A stretch of DNA of 47,262 bases from an uncultured Dorea sp. GTDB taxonomy: Bacteria; Bacillota; Clostridia; Lachnospirales; Lachnospiraceae. The position numbers and the translations under genes are program-made. The DNA lies in the NCBI GenBank assembly GCA_910584265.1, contig CAJTZE010000027.1, forward strand, positions 1 through 47,262, in the 5' to 3' direction. The notes under the pieces are model-generated. The model had not been told where the DNA came from. It saw nothing but the letters and a program-made list of their open reading frames with translations, and ran no database searches. Each line of letters opens with the position of its first letter. Within the stretch, counting starts at the first letter, position 1. Positions 26,508 to 33,864 of the stretch are shown in pieces.

Positions 26508-27311
26508 ATGGTTAAATTGATAGTCACAGATGTGGATGATACGATGGTTCCGGAGGGAGGGAATATCCTGAATCCGGAATATTATGAGGTTGTTCGTGAG
26601 TGCAGGAAAAAAGGGATTCTCATTGGTGTGGCAAGCGGCAGGCAGAAGCCCTGCGTGAAGAAGCTGTTTGAGCCGGTTTTAGATAAGATTTTTATTCTGG
26701 CTGATAATGGGACGGATGTCTGGGAGAAGGATTATAAGACTTCTATGGTGATTCCTGATGAAGATTATCAGGCAATGGTAAGAGATGTGAAGGAACTATA
26801 TCCCGGCTATGGAATTATGTCCTGCAAGCCGGATATCGGTTACATTGAATACGGGCAGGAGGAATATTACGAGCATATGCGTGCCTATCCTTATGATTTG
26901 GAATATGTGGAGGATGTTTCTAAGTTAAGCGGTATTTGTAAAGTATCTGTCTGGCACAGGGAAGGCGTGGATGCTTCCATTGCAGATGTGATGCAGGAGC
27001 GCTGGTCTGACAAGCTGGATGTATGCCTTGCGGGACAGTGCTTTTTGGATTTTATGAATAAGGGCTGTAATAAAGGAAAAGCGCTGTCTATGATTCAGGA
27101 GCATTATGGTATTAAGCCGGAAGAAACTGCTGCGTTCGGCAATGCGGATAACGATATTCCGATGCTTCAGAGAGCAAAATACAGCTATGCAGTCGGGAAT
27201 GCCAGTGAAAATTTGAAACAGACGGCATATGAAGTCATCGGTAAGATGGAAGAGGATGCGGTGCTTGCGAAGATCAAAGAAATCCAGGAGAAGGGAGGAT
27301 GCCCGGAATAG
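26508..27311 (+). CDS. Cof-type HAD family phosphatase
   Basis: A 267-residue haloacid dehalogenase superfamily hydrolase of the Cof/YidA type, generally dephosphorylating sugar phosphates or related metabolites. The nucleophile Asp8 and acid Asp10 lie in VTDVDDTM. The Cof cap domain occupies the middle, and the C-terminal metal motif AFGNADNDIPML and final AVGNASENLKQTA are present. GAGGAG lies upstream. It is followed after 18 bases by a dehydrogenase homologue and probably shares its transcript. Confidence 0.88.
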   Translation: MVKLIVTDVDDTMVPEGGNILNPEYYEVVRECRKKGILIGVASGRQKPCVKKLFEPVLDKIFILADNGTDVWEKDYKTSMVIPDEDYQAMVRDVKELYPGYGIMSCKPDIGYIEYGQEEYYEHMRAYPYDLEYVEDVSKLSGICKVSVWHREGVDASIADVMQERWSDKLDVCLAGQCFLDFMNKGCNKGKALSMIQEHYGIKPEETAAFGNADNDIPMLQRAKYSYAVGNASENLKQTAYEVIGKMEEDAVLAKIKEIQEKGGCPE

Positions 27312-27329
27312 TCCGTGCTGAAGAGGAAG

Positions 27330-28238
27330 ATGGTGAATAAGTTCAAAAAAATTGTGGCAATCGAACCGGTGAACCTGACTGCGGACGCGGAAGAACGGCT
27401 AAAGGCTTACGCGGACAGTGTCCAGATGTACCGGGACATGCCGGAGAATGATGAGGAGACCGTACGGCGAATCGGGGACGCAGATGCGGTTCTGGTGAGC
27501 TTTACAACCTACATAGGAGCGAATGTACTGGCACAGGTCCCGCATGTGAGATACATCGGTATGTGCTGCAGTCTGTATGCGGAAGAAAGCGCGAATGTAG
27601 ATATCAAATATGCGGGGGAGCATGGAATTAAAGTGACCGGAGTACGAGACTATGGAGACCGTGGCGTGGTGGAATACGTAATTTATCAGCTGGTACGGAT
27701 CCTCCACGGCTATGATTACCCCAGCTGGTCGGAGAAACCTTTGGAATTGACAGGATTAAAGATAGGTATTATCGGACTTGGAACCTCTGGAGGCATGACG
27801 GCGGAGGCGCTTAGCTTCATGCAGGCGCAGGTATCCTATTATTCGAGGACCAGAAAGCCGGATAAGGAGAAGCAGGGAATCCGCTATATGGAGCTTTCCA
27901 AACTGCTGAGGGAGAATGAAGTAATCATTACCTGTCTGAATAAAAATGTAATCCTGCTGCAGGAAGAGGAATTTCAGATACTTGGAAATAAGAAGATTAT
28001 GATGAATACTTCTATCGGACCCGCGGCGGATATGACTGCGCTAAAGAAGTGGGTATCCGATCCGTCAAATATTCTGTGCTGTGACAGTAAAGGAGCAATT
28101 GGTGAAATCGCGGATGAGATCATGGGACAGGAAAATGTGATCTGTATGAACGGCTGCTCAGGGAAGACCGCCCAGTCCTATGAGCTTCTTACGAAAAAAG
28201 CATTGGAGAATATGGAGCATTTTCTTGCGGAGCAGTAG
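27330..28238 (+). CDS. D-2-hydroxyacid dehydrogenase homologue lacking catalytic residues
   Basis: A 302-residue protein with the D-isomer 2-hydroxyacid dehydrogenase fold. The Rossmann part is recognisable (IGIIGLGTSGGMTAEAL). The three catalytic residues of the family appear lost. The NTARGxxVD block reads NTSIGPAAD, with Ile for Arg. The Glu region reads CCDSKGAIGE. The region that normally carries the catalytic His (PHIAG) reads NGCSGKT. It may bind NAD and a ligand without oxidising it, or use other chemistry. The ATG at 27330 is chosen; a GTG at 27315 is also in frame. A terminator follows. Confidence 0.7.
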   Translation: MVNKFKKIVAIEPVNLTADAEERLKAYADSVQMYRDMPENDEETVRRIGDADAVLVSFTTYIGANVLAQVPHVRYIGMCCSLYAEESANVDIKYAGEHGIKVTGVRDYGDRGVVEYVIYQLVRILHGYDYPSWSEKPLELTGLKIGIIGLGTSGGMTAEALSFMQAQVSYYSRTRKPDKEKQGIRYMELSKLLRENEVIITCLNKNVILLQEEEFQILGNKKIMMNTSIGPAADMTALKKWVSDPSNILCCDSKGAIGEIADEIMGQENVICMNGCSGKTAQSYELLTKKALENMEHFLAEQ

Positions 28239-28243
28239 AGGAG

Positions 28244-28280
28244 AAAAATCCCCGCCTATTGGAGAAAGGCGAGGATTTTT
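28244..28280. terminator. Bidirectional terminator between convergent genes
   Basis: Arms AAAAATCCCCGCC (28244-28256) and GGCGAGGATTTTT (28268-28280) form a 13-bp stem with one mismatch. A and T tails on each side make it usable by the dehydrogenase-like gene and the convergent hydrolase gene. Confidence 0.8.
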
Positions 28281-29218
28281 GCTATATAGGGAGCCAGAAT
28301 GTCATTGGCAGAATTATATATTTCATGTTTGGAATCAGGAACCCGGACAAGCTTGATCAGTCCCGGATTATGATGGTGGATTTGTCTCGCGAACTGTTCC
28401 TGTGCGTTAGGGCAGACAAAGGTATCATGCTCTGCCTGAAAGAGCAGGGTAGGGATCCGGATCTGTTTCCAGCCCTCTGTCATAAGGTAATGCTCCATAT
28501 GTATGGCCTCGGATAACCATTTGTTAGAGGCCCCGTTCATCTGGAACAGCGGCGCGGTCCGTCTTTTTTCCTGATAATAATCGAACCGGGCTCTGGAAGT
28601 GGCGGCGCTGCATTCAAAGGCTTCGGCACCGTCATAAGGATGATGGCCGGATAAGTATTCCATCTTTTTTCCTAATCTGAGTTTAACCGGCACGGCGGCT
28701 TTTACTGCCGCCCATGGAACTCGTCCGGTCTGAGGCCGGATCATGGGAGAGGATAGTATCAGCCTGGCAAATATATCCGGTTCTTTCGCGGCGGCACACG
28801 CGGCAATTCCGCCGCCCATGGAATGTCCGTACAGATACAAAGGGAGCTCTGGATAGACGGCTTTTGCGGCCGACGCGGCGGCCAGAAGGTCCTCCACATA
28901 GGTGCGGTAGTCATCTATGTGTACCAGAGATAAATCTTCCACAAGCCTGGTACTCCGGCCGTGCCCTAAGTGTTCCGGAATATAGACGTGAAACCCTGCC
29001 TTTAGAAAATAATAGGCTGGTTCGCAATATTTATCGGCAGTTTCTGTAAAGCCGTGGGAGATGAGGATGACCCCCTCTGCTTTATCTGCCTGATAACGGA
29101 CGTAATATATCCTTCTGTCTGACTCTCTTTCAAGAAAAGCTTCCTGCTTTCTTTCCGCAAGGTAAGGCTCGATCGTGTGCTTCATCTGTTCTCCATAAGC
29201 TTGTTCCTTTATTATCAT
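28256..29218 (-). CDS. Alpha/beta hydrolase, monoacylglycerol lipase/lysophospholipase-like
   Basis: A 320-residue alpha/beta hydrolase of the PldB/monoglyceride lipase group. The oxyanion strand ILISHGFTETADKY, nucleophile Ser133 in LYGHSMGGG, the acid in FQAEHDTFVC and the His in DSKHEIYNS form a complete triad. No signal peptide is visible, so it is probably cytoplasmic and acts on lysophospholipids or short acyl esters. The gene stands alone and is convergent with the dehydrogenase-like gene. Confidence 0.85.
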   Translation of the reverse strand: MIIKEQAYGEQMKHTIEPYLAERKQEAFLERESDRRIYYVRYQADKAEGVILISHGFTETADKYCEPAYYFLKAGFHVYIPEHLGHGRSTRLVEDLSLVHIDDYRTYVEDLLAAASAAKAVYPELPLYLYGHSMGGGIAACAAAKEPDIFARLILSSPMIRPQTGRVPWAAVKAAVPVKLRLGKKMEYLSGHHPYDGAEAFECSAATSRARFDYYQEKRRTAPLFQMNGASNKWLSEAIHMEHYLMTEGWKQIRIPTLLFQAEHDTFVCPNAQEQFARQIHHHNPGLIKLVRVPDSKHEIYNSANDILAPYIAKILAFLQ

Positions 29219-29344
29219 GCTAGATTCTTCCTTTTCTGATTGTATCTTTTTGTCATTTTTTGGATTATCTTGTCATATGTATAGTATTATACCATGGAAA
29301 TACAGTTTCTTAAAGAGCCGGAAATGAAATATCCAGAAGCTTGA

Positions 29345-29405
29345 TTGTTAACTATATACTAAAAACTGGTTGACAATTAGCATTTATATACTATATAGTA
29401 TATAA
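29345..29405 (+). promoter_or_regulatory. BirA-type operator and promoter of bioYBD
   Basis: TTGTTAACT (29345-29353) and GGTTGACAA (29368-29376) form a BirA-type dyad with a 14-base spacer. The right arm contains the -35 box TTGACA (29370-29375). The -10 (TATAGT at 29394-29399 or TATATA at 29392-29397) lies in a perfect 22-bp palindrome at 29384-29405. Repressor bound here would block the -35. The remaining sequence of the 214-base gap is AT-rich without other clear signals. Confidence 0.7.
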
Positions 29406-29432
29406 GAGCATTTGTAAAGGGGGAACGAGAGA

Positions 29433-30002
29433 ATGGAACAGACAGTTGAGAAGACATTGTCAACAAAGGCATTGGTACTCTGCGGAATGTTTACTGCTTT
29501 GACGGCAGTTGGTGCATTTATCCAGATACCGGTTCCGTATATGGATTATTTTACACTGCAGTTTTTCTTTGTCCTGCTGGCGGGGATTATCCTTGGCGGA
29601 AAAAGAGGAGCGCTGGCAGTGGGATGTTATGTGGCGCTCGGCCTGATAGGAATTCCGATTTTTGCCGCAGGCGGAGGGATCGGCTATATTTTCCGGCCGA
29701 GCTTTGGATATCTGCTGGGCTTTATTGTGACCGCATATGTAACAGGGACTATCTGTGGAAAGCGGAAAAACAGCTATGGAAATTTTCTTTTGGCATGCCT
29801 GGCAGGTTTTGCGGCAACCTATGTGATCGGGATTCTTTATAAATACATGATATTGAATTTCTACGCAGGCACGCCTGCGACGCTGGCGGTGATAGTCCTA
29901 TCCTGTTTTCCGCTGGATATGCCGGGGGATTTTGTACTGTGCCTGCTGGCATCCGGCGTGGGACTCCGGCTGAAAAAGAGCGGATTTACATTGGAAAATT
30001 GA
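29433..30002 (+). CDS. bioY: BioY family biotin transporter (S component)
   Basis: A 189-residue integral membrane protein of the BioY family with about six helices. It binds biotin and, in ECF systems, joins shared energising subunits. Typical features are GMFTALTAVGAFIQIPVPYMDYFTLQ, GGGIGYIFRPSFGYLLGF and the closing LPLDMPGD-like segment (here CFPLDMPGDFVLCLLASG). It is first in the biotin operon and starts after a GGGGGAAC ribosome site. Regulation by BirA is inferred from the upstream dyad. Confidence 0.9.
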   Translation: MEQTVEKTLSTKALVLCGMFTALTAVGAFIQIPVPYMDYFTLQFFFVLLAGIILGGKRGALAVGCYVALGLIGIPIFAAGGGIGYIFRPSFGYLLGFIVTAYVTGTICGKRKNSYGNFLLACLAGFAATYVIGILYKYMILNFYAGTPATLAVIVLSCFPLDMPGDFVLCLLASGVGLRLKKSGFTLEN

Positions 30003-30014
30003 GAAGGTGGAAAC

Positions 30015-30986
30015 GTGGAATTGGTTGAACGGATAAAAGAGAAGGTATTAAGAGAAGAGCGGATAACAAAGGAAGAGGCGGCCGCATTGTATGAGGCTCC
30101 TCTGGAGGAGCTTAGCAGGGCGGCGGATGAGATAAGGGGGCATTTCTGCGGTAATGCATTTGATATCTGCACGATCATTAATGGGAAGAGCGGCAGATGT
30201 ACGGAAAACTGCAGATACTGCGCCCAGTCTGCATATTACCACACAGGAGCGGAGGAATATCCGCTTCTTGATAAGGAAGAGCTTGTACGTCAGGCCGGGT
30301 ATAATGCGGAAAGGGGCGTGCTCCGGTATTCGATTGTTACCTCTGGCCGGGCATTGAATGATTCGGAAGTGGATACGATGTGCGATGCCATCCGGGAGAT
30401 AAAGGCACGGGTAAAGATAGAAGTATGCGTATCCTTTGGGCTTCTTACACAGGAGCAGTTTGAGAGGGTGAAGGCGGCGGGCGCATCCAGGATCCATAAC
30501 AATCTGGAAACATCCCGGAGAAATTTCCCTAATGTCTGTACGACTCATACTTTTGAGGACAAGCTGAATGCCATACGGGCAGCAAAGGCTGCAGGGCTTA
30601 AGGTCTGCAGCGGCGGCATCATGGGGCTGGGAGAGACGGTAGAAGACCGGATTGACATGGCGTTTACTTTAAGAGAGCTGGAAGTAAAGAGCGTGCCGGT
30701 GAATATGCTGAACCCCATCGCCGGAACGCCTTATGAGGGAAATAAGAGACTTACGGTTCAGGATATGAGAAGGATTGCTGCCGTATACCGGTTTATTCTG
30801 CCGGATGCGTCCATTCGTCTTGCGGGAGGAAGAGGTCTTTTGGAGGATAAAGGCGAGTCCTGCTTTACTTCCGGTGCCAATGCAGTTATATCCGGTGATA
30901 TGCTGACGACCTCCGGCTATACCATTGAGTCGGATATGGCAATGATCCACCGGCTGGGTTATCAGGAGGAGTTATGTAATGAGTAA
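30015..30986 (+). CDS. bioB: Biotin synthase
   Basis: A 323-residue radical SAM enzyme that inserts sulfur into dethiobiotin. The radical SAM cluster ligands Cys62, Cys66 and Cys69 lie in CTENCRYCAQS, and the family blocks NNLETSRRNFPNVCTTHT, SGGIMGLGE, NMLNPIAGTPYE and RLAGGRG follow. The start is GTG with AAGGTGG four bases upstream. It overlaps bioD by eight bases. Its cluster-sulfur chemistry makes tight control of expression plausible. Confidence 0.93.
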   Translation: MELVERIKEKVLREERITKEEAAALYEAPLEELSRAADEIRGHFCGNAFDICTIINGKSGRCTENCRYCAQSAYYHTGAEEYPLLDKEELVRQAGYNAERGVLRYSIVTSGRALNDSEVDTMCDAIREIKARVKIEVCVSFGLLTQEQFERVKAAGASRIHNNLETSRRNFPNVCTTHTFEDKLNAIRAAKAAGLKVCSGGIMGLGETVEDRIDMAFTLRELEVKSVPVNMLNPIAGTPYEGNKRLTVQDMRRIAAVYRFILPDASIRLAGGRGLLEDKGESCFTSGANAVISGDMLTTSGYTIESDMAMIHRLGYQEELCNE

Positions 30987-31647
30987 AGGATTGTTTGTTA
31001 CAGGAACCGGCACAGATGTGGGGAAGACCTATGTGACGGCACTGATCATAAAAAAGCTTCGGGACGCGGGTTATTCGGCGGGATATTATAAGGCGGCTCT
31101 GTCCGGAGCGCAGTGCATTGCAGACAGTGACGCAGGATATGTAAAAAAGATTTCCGGCATTTCCCAGCAGGAAGAAACTATGGTTTCCTATCTGTATCAG
31201 AATGCAGTGTCGCCGCACCTTGCGGCAATACAGGAAGGAAATCCGGTATCTCTGTCTAAGGTCAGGCAGGACTACGCTAAGGTCTGCGGGAATTATGATT
31301 ACGTTACAGTAGAGGGCAGCGGCGGGATTGTCTGTCCGCTCAGATGGGATGAGAAAGAGCATCTTCTGCTGGAGGATATAGTAAGAGAATGGAAGCTAAA
31401 CGCCCTGATCGTGGCAGACGCAGGAATCGGAACCATTCACGCGTCAGTAACCACGGCAGAATACATGAGAAATCACGGCATTACTGTAAAGGGAATTATT
31501 TTGAATCATTATACGGGAGATGAGAGGCAGAAGGATAATCTTCATATGATAGAAACACTGACCGGAATCCCGGCTGCAGCCTGTGTAGGCGGATCAGATA
31601 CAGAGCTTTCCATGGATGCAGACACTCTGGCAGGATTATATGAATAA
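30979..31647 (+). CDS. bioD: Dethiobiotin synthetase
   Basis: A 222-residue ATP-dependent carboxylase that closes the ureido ring of 7,8-diaminopelargonate to give dethiobiotin. The P-loop GTGTDVGKTYVTALI, the substrate motif YYKAALSG (GAQ for the usual KPVQSG block) and VEGSGGIVCPL are present. It overlaps bioB. Neither bioA nor bioF is in this operon, so the diamine substrate must be made by genes elsewhere or imported. Confidence 0.9.
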   Translation: MSKGLFVTGTGTDVGKTYVTALIIKKLRDAGYSAGYYKAALSGAQCIADSDAGYVKKISGISQQEETMVSYLYQNAVSPHLAAIQEGNPVSLSKVRQDYAKVCGNYDYVTVEGSGGIVCPLRWDEKEHLLLEDIVREWKLNALIVADAGIGTIHASVTTAEYMRNHGITVKGIILNHYTGDERQKDNLHMIETLTGIPAAACVGGSDTELSMDADTLAGLYE

Positions 31648-31677
31648 AAATGTGTGCCCCGCCCGGCGCAGGACTTA

Positions 31678-31706
31678 TTGACGTAAGAGGAAGGTTTGGG
31701 TATACT
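31678..31706 (+). promoter_or_regulatory. Strong promoter of CsoR-family gene
   Basis: TTGACG (31678-31683), 17 bases, TATACT (31701-31706) closely matches the sigma-A consensus. A GC-rich stretch immediately upstream (31653-31670) could serve as a CsoR-type site, but no clean dyad was found. Confidence 0.6.
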
Positions 31707-31740
31707 TGATTTATGACAGTACATAAAGAGGCGGGATACA

Positions 31741-32178
31741 ATGAGCACAGAAATAAATCACAGAAAATCCATAACAGTAATATCTGAAATGAACCATGAG
31801 GAACTGCACGAGACGGGAACCGCGCATGAGCATCATCGGAGGGAGGTACATGAACATACCCATAAAGCAGGCGTTCATTCGCATACAACTGGAAACGGAG
31901 CTCACAAACATGTGCACAGCATGGAAGAGAAAAAGGCAGTATTGAACCGTCTGTCGAAGGCAATCGGCCACCTGGAGGCTGTAAAACGTATGGTGGAACG
32001 GGACGAGGACTGTAGTGAAGTCTTGATCCAGCTGGCGGCAGTGCGCTCGGCAATTAATAATACCGGAAAAGTGGTGCTGAAAAACCATATCAATCACTGC
32101 ATAGTAGAAGCGGTGGAGGAGAACGACAAAGAAGCAATCGAACTGTTGAATCAGGCGATTGATAAATTTATGAAATAA
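31741..32178 (+). CDS. CsoR-family metal-sensing repressor with His-rich N-terminal tail
   Basis: A 145-residue protein. Residues 61-145 form the all-helical CsoR/RcnR/FrmR (DUF156) domain. The metal triad Cys91, His116 and Cys120 has the spacing of Cu(I)-sensing CsoR (C-x24-H-x3-C). The first 60 residues form an extra tail with 14 histidines, many as H-x-H pairs, absent from typical 85-100-residue members. The tail could buffer Ni, Zn, Co or Cu. No metal exporter or chaperone gene is adjacent, so the target is unknown. It has its own strong promoter and terminator. The ATG at 31789 is an alternative start that would keep most of the tail. Confidence 0.82.
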   Translation: MSTEINHRKSITVISEMNHEELHETGTAHEHHRREVHEHTHKAGVHSHTTGNGAHKHVHSMEEKKAVLNRLSKAIGHLEAVKRMVERDEDCSEVLIQLAAVRSAINNTGKVVLKNHINHCIVEAVEENDKEAIELLNQAIDKFMK

Positions 32179-32183
32179 ATATG

Positions 32184-32240
32184 CAGGCTGCGGGATTTGT
32201 GTGTGGAAGGCAGGAATCCCGCAGCCTGATTCTTTTTGTT
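32184..32240 (+). terminator. Terminator after CsoR-family gene
   Basis: A perfect 14-bp GC-rich stem (CAGGCTGCGGGATT at 32184-32197 with its complement at 32215-32228) is followed by ATTCTTTTTGTTT. Confidence 0.9.
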
Positions 32241-32599
32241 TCTTGAAGGTTCTGACTTATTCCAAATTGCAAAAAAATGAATGAATCAATCATGAATGTG
32301 GAAGATTGGTTCATGAATATAAATAAATAGTTCAAAAATATATTGTAAAAATGAAGAAAATGTGCTAATCTTATAATAAGTTAGCTAACAAGTATATGAA
32401 GGATACATATGCGAATGATTTTTGTTAAGAATCTCAAAAGAAAGGCTAAGTAACCATGAATTTCATTATATAATTCAAATGGCGGATTTGTTCTAAAAAA
32501 TTGAATGAAAAGTTTAAAATCACTTGCATGATTGAACAAAAAGAGCTATATTAAATTTAAAAATGAATATCTTTGAAAAGTAAAGAGAATGGGGAAAAT
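32241..32599 (+). promoter_or_regulatory. AT-rich regulatory gap before DeoR-PTS operon
   Basis: No gene is seen in this stretch. It holds a direct repeat TCATGAAT at 32290-32297 and 32311-32318, exactly 21 bases apart, a TATAAT at 32372-32377 and a perfect 10-bp palindrome GTTAGCTAAC at 32380-32389. Two further ATTGAA-x2-AAAAG copies lie at about 32500-32512 and 32532-32544. These suit a DeoR-controlled promoter with a long leader, but no good -35 was found. Confidence 0.4.
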
Positions 32600-33400
32600 A
32601 TGAAAAGAAATTATAGCCTGAAAGAAAGAGAGATTCTGGACTATGTTCAGCGCAATCATACGATGACAACTGCAGAGGCGGTTGCTTTGACGAATGCATC
32701 TGAATCCACGGTCAGACGGATTTTCATTAAGCTGCAGAAGGACGGGCGTGTGGAACGGGTCTTTGGCGGAATTAAGGAAATTCAGGAAATGGAAACCTAT
32801 CATTATCACGAGACTGTTATCACAAATGTAGAACAGAAAAGAGAAATTGGCGGAATTGCAGCACAGCTCGTGGACAGCAATGAATTTATTTATATTGACT
32901 GTGGAACAACAACAAGGCAGATGTGCGAGGCGCTTGCGGAGAGGATGAAGCAGGGAGGGCTTCGGAACGTGGTGGTAGTGACGAATTCAATCATCAATTT
33001 GGAGATTCTCGGATCCCATTGTGAAGTTATTGTTGTTGGAGGGCGGTATTCTGTAGACCGTAAGGATGTATCCGGTAATTTGAGCGAGGCGTTTCTGGAG
33101 CAGTTCCGGTTTCACAAAAGTTTTCTTGGAACGGACGGTTTTAGCTTTGAGCAGGGCTTTACTTCGACGAGTGCCACTGTGTCTCTGCTTGGTAAGGCTG
33201 TGTCGAAGCTGTCGGAACAGAACTTTGTGTTAATGGATGCTTCTAAGATAGGAAGAGTAGCCGCAGGTATCACCTGCCGGCTGGATAATGTTGACGGAGT
33301 TATTACGGATTCTGCAGTCAGCAGAGAGAATCTTGTCAGGTTTGCTGAACATAAAATGAAGGTGTTTGTAAAAAATACGAAAGGAGAAGACAGTGATTAG
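32600..33400 (+). CDS. DeoR family transcriptional regulator (first of two)
   Basis: A 266-residue DeoR-type repressor. The N-terminal helix-turn-helix (MTTAEAVALTNASESTVRRIFIKL, about residues 22-45) is followed by the sugar-phosphate-binding domain with IDCGTTTRQM, VVTNSIINLEIL and FLGTDGFSFEQGFT. It is the first gene of a mannose-family PTS operon and overlaps the EIIA gene by eight bases. It resembles the regulator at 36025-36810 closely enough to be its paralogue. The ATG at 32600 is chosen; upstream in-frame codons lack family similarity. Confidence 0.88.
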   Translation: MKRNYSLKEREILDYVQRNHTMTTAEAVALTNASESTVRRIFIKLQKDGRVERVFGGIKEIQEMETYHYHETVITNVEQKREIGGIAAQLVDSNEFIYIDCGTTTRQMCEALAERMKQGGLRNVVVVTNSIINLEILGSHCEVIVVGGRYSVDRKDVSGNLSEAFLEQFRFHKSFLGTDGFSFEQGFTSTSATVSLLGKAVSKLSEQNFVLMDASKIGRVAAGITCRLDNVDGVITDSAVSRENLVRFAEHKMKVFVKNTKGEDSD

Positions 33401-33845
33401 AATCGTATCAGAGGAAATGACAGAGAGTATACCCGGCGTTGTCCTTGTAAGCCACGGAAGGCTGGCAGAGGGGGTGCTGAATGCGGTCCATATGATATAT
33501 GGGAAATGCGCTAATTTAGCAGTAGTTGGTCTGGAGGAGTCAGACAATGTAGATGAATGGGGAGAGGAGCTGAAACAGACGATTGAGCTTTTCCCTGCAG
33601 GAGTAATCGTTTTGGTGGATCTTTTTGGAGGTACTCCCTGTAATCAATGTCTGTTAAAGACAGTGGAACGGGCAAAGAACCGGGAGGCTGTTTCTTTGAT
33701 TGCGGGTATGAATTTAGGTATGGTTTTGGAAGTGCTTGCCCAGCGGGAGATGACAGGATTTGCTGAACTTACAGCGATTGCTGTAGAAGCAGGGCAATCA
33801 GCGGTTTCAGACTGCCTGATGCGTTTCCGGCCGCTGTCTGTATGA
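33393..33845 (+). CDS. PTS mannose/fructose/sorbose family EIIA
   Basis: A 150-residue EIIA of the mannose class, the cytoplasmic carrier that takes phosphate from HPr. His21 in VVLVSHGRLAEGV is the phosphorylation site, and VLVDLFGGTPCNQ is the conserved partner loop. It begins with GTG after a well-spaced GGAG site. An ATG at 33417 would give a length closer to the usual N-terminus. It overlaps the regulator gene and is followed 19 bases later by the permease gene. Confidence 0.87.
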   Translation: MIRIVSEEMTESIPGVVLVSHGRLAEGVLNAVHMIYGKCANLAVVGLEESDNVDEWGEELKQTIELFPAGVIVLVDLFGGTPCNQCLLKTVERAKNREAVSLIAGMNLGMVLEVLAQREMTGFAELTAIAVEAGQSAVSDCLMRFRPLSV

Positions 33846-33864
33846 CGAAAGGAGATAGTAAAGT

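Noticed and set aside
28714..29049. Plus-strand reading frame opposite the alpha/beta hydrolase
   Set aside because: It is antisense to a gene with a complete catalytic triad and has the low-complexity, Arg-rich composition of a shadow frame.
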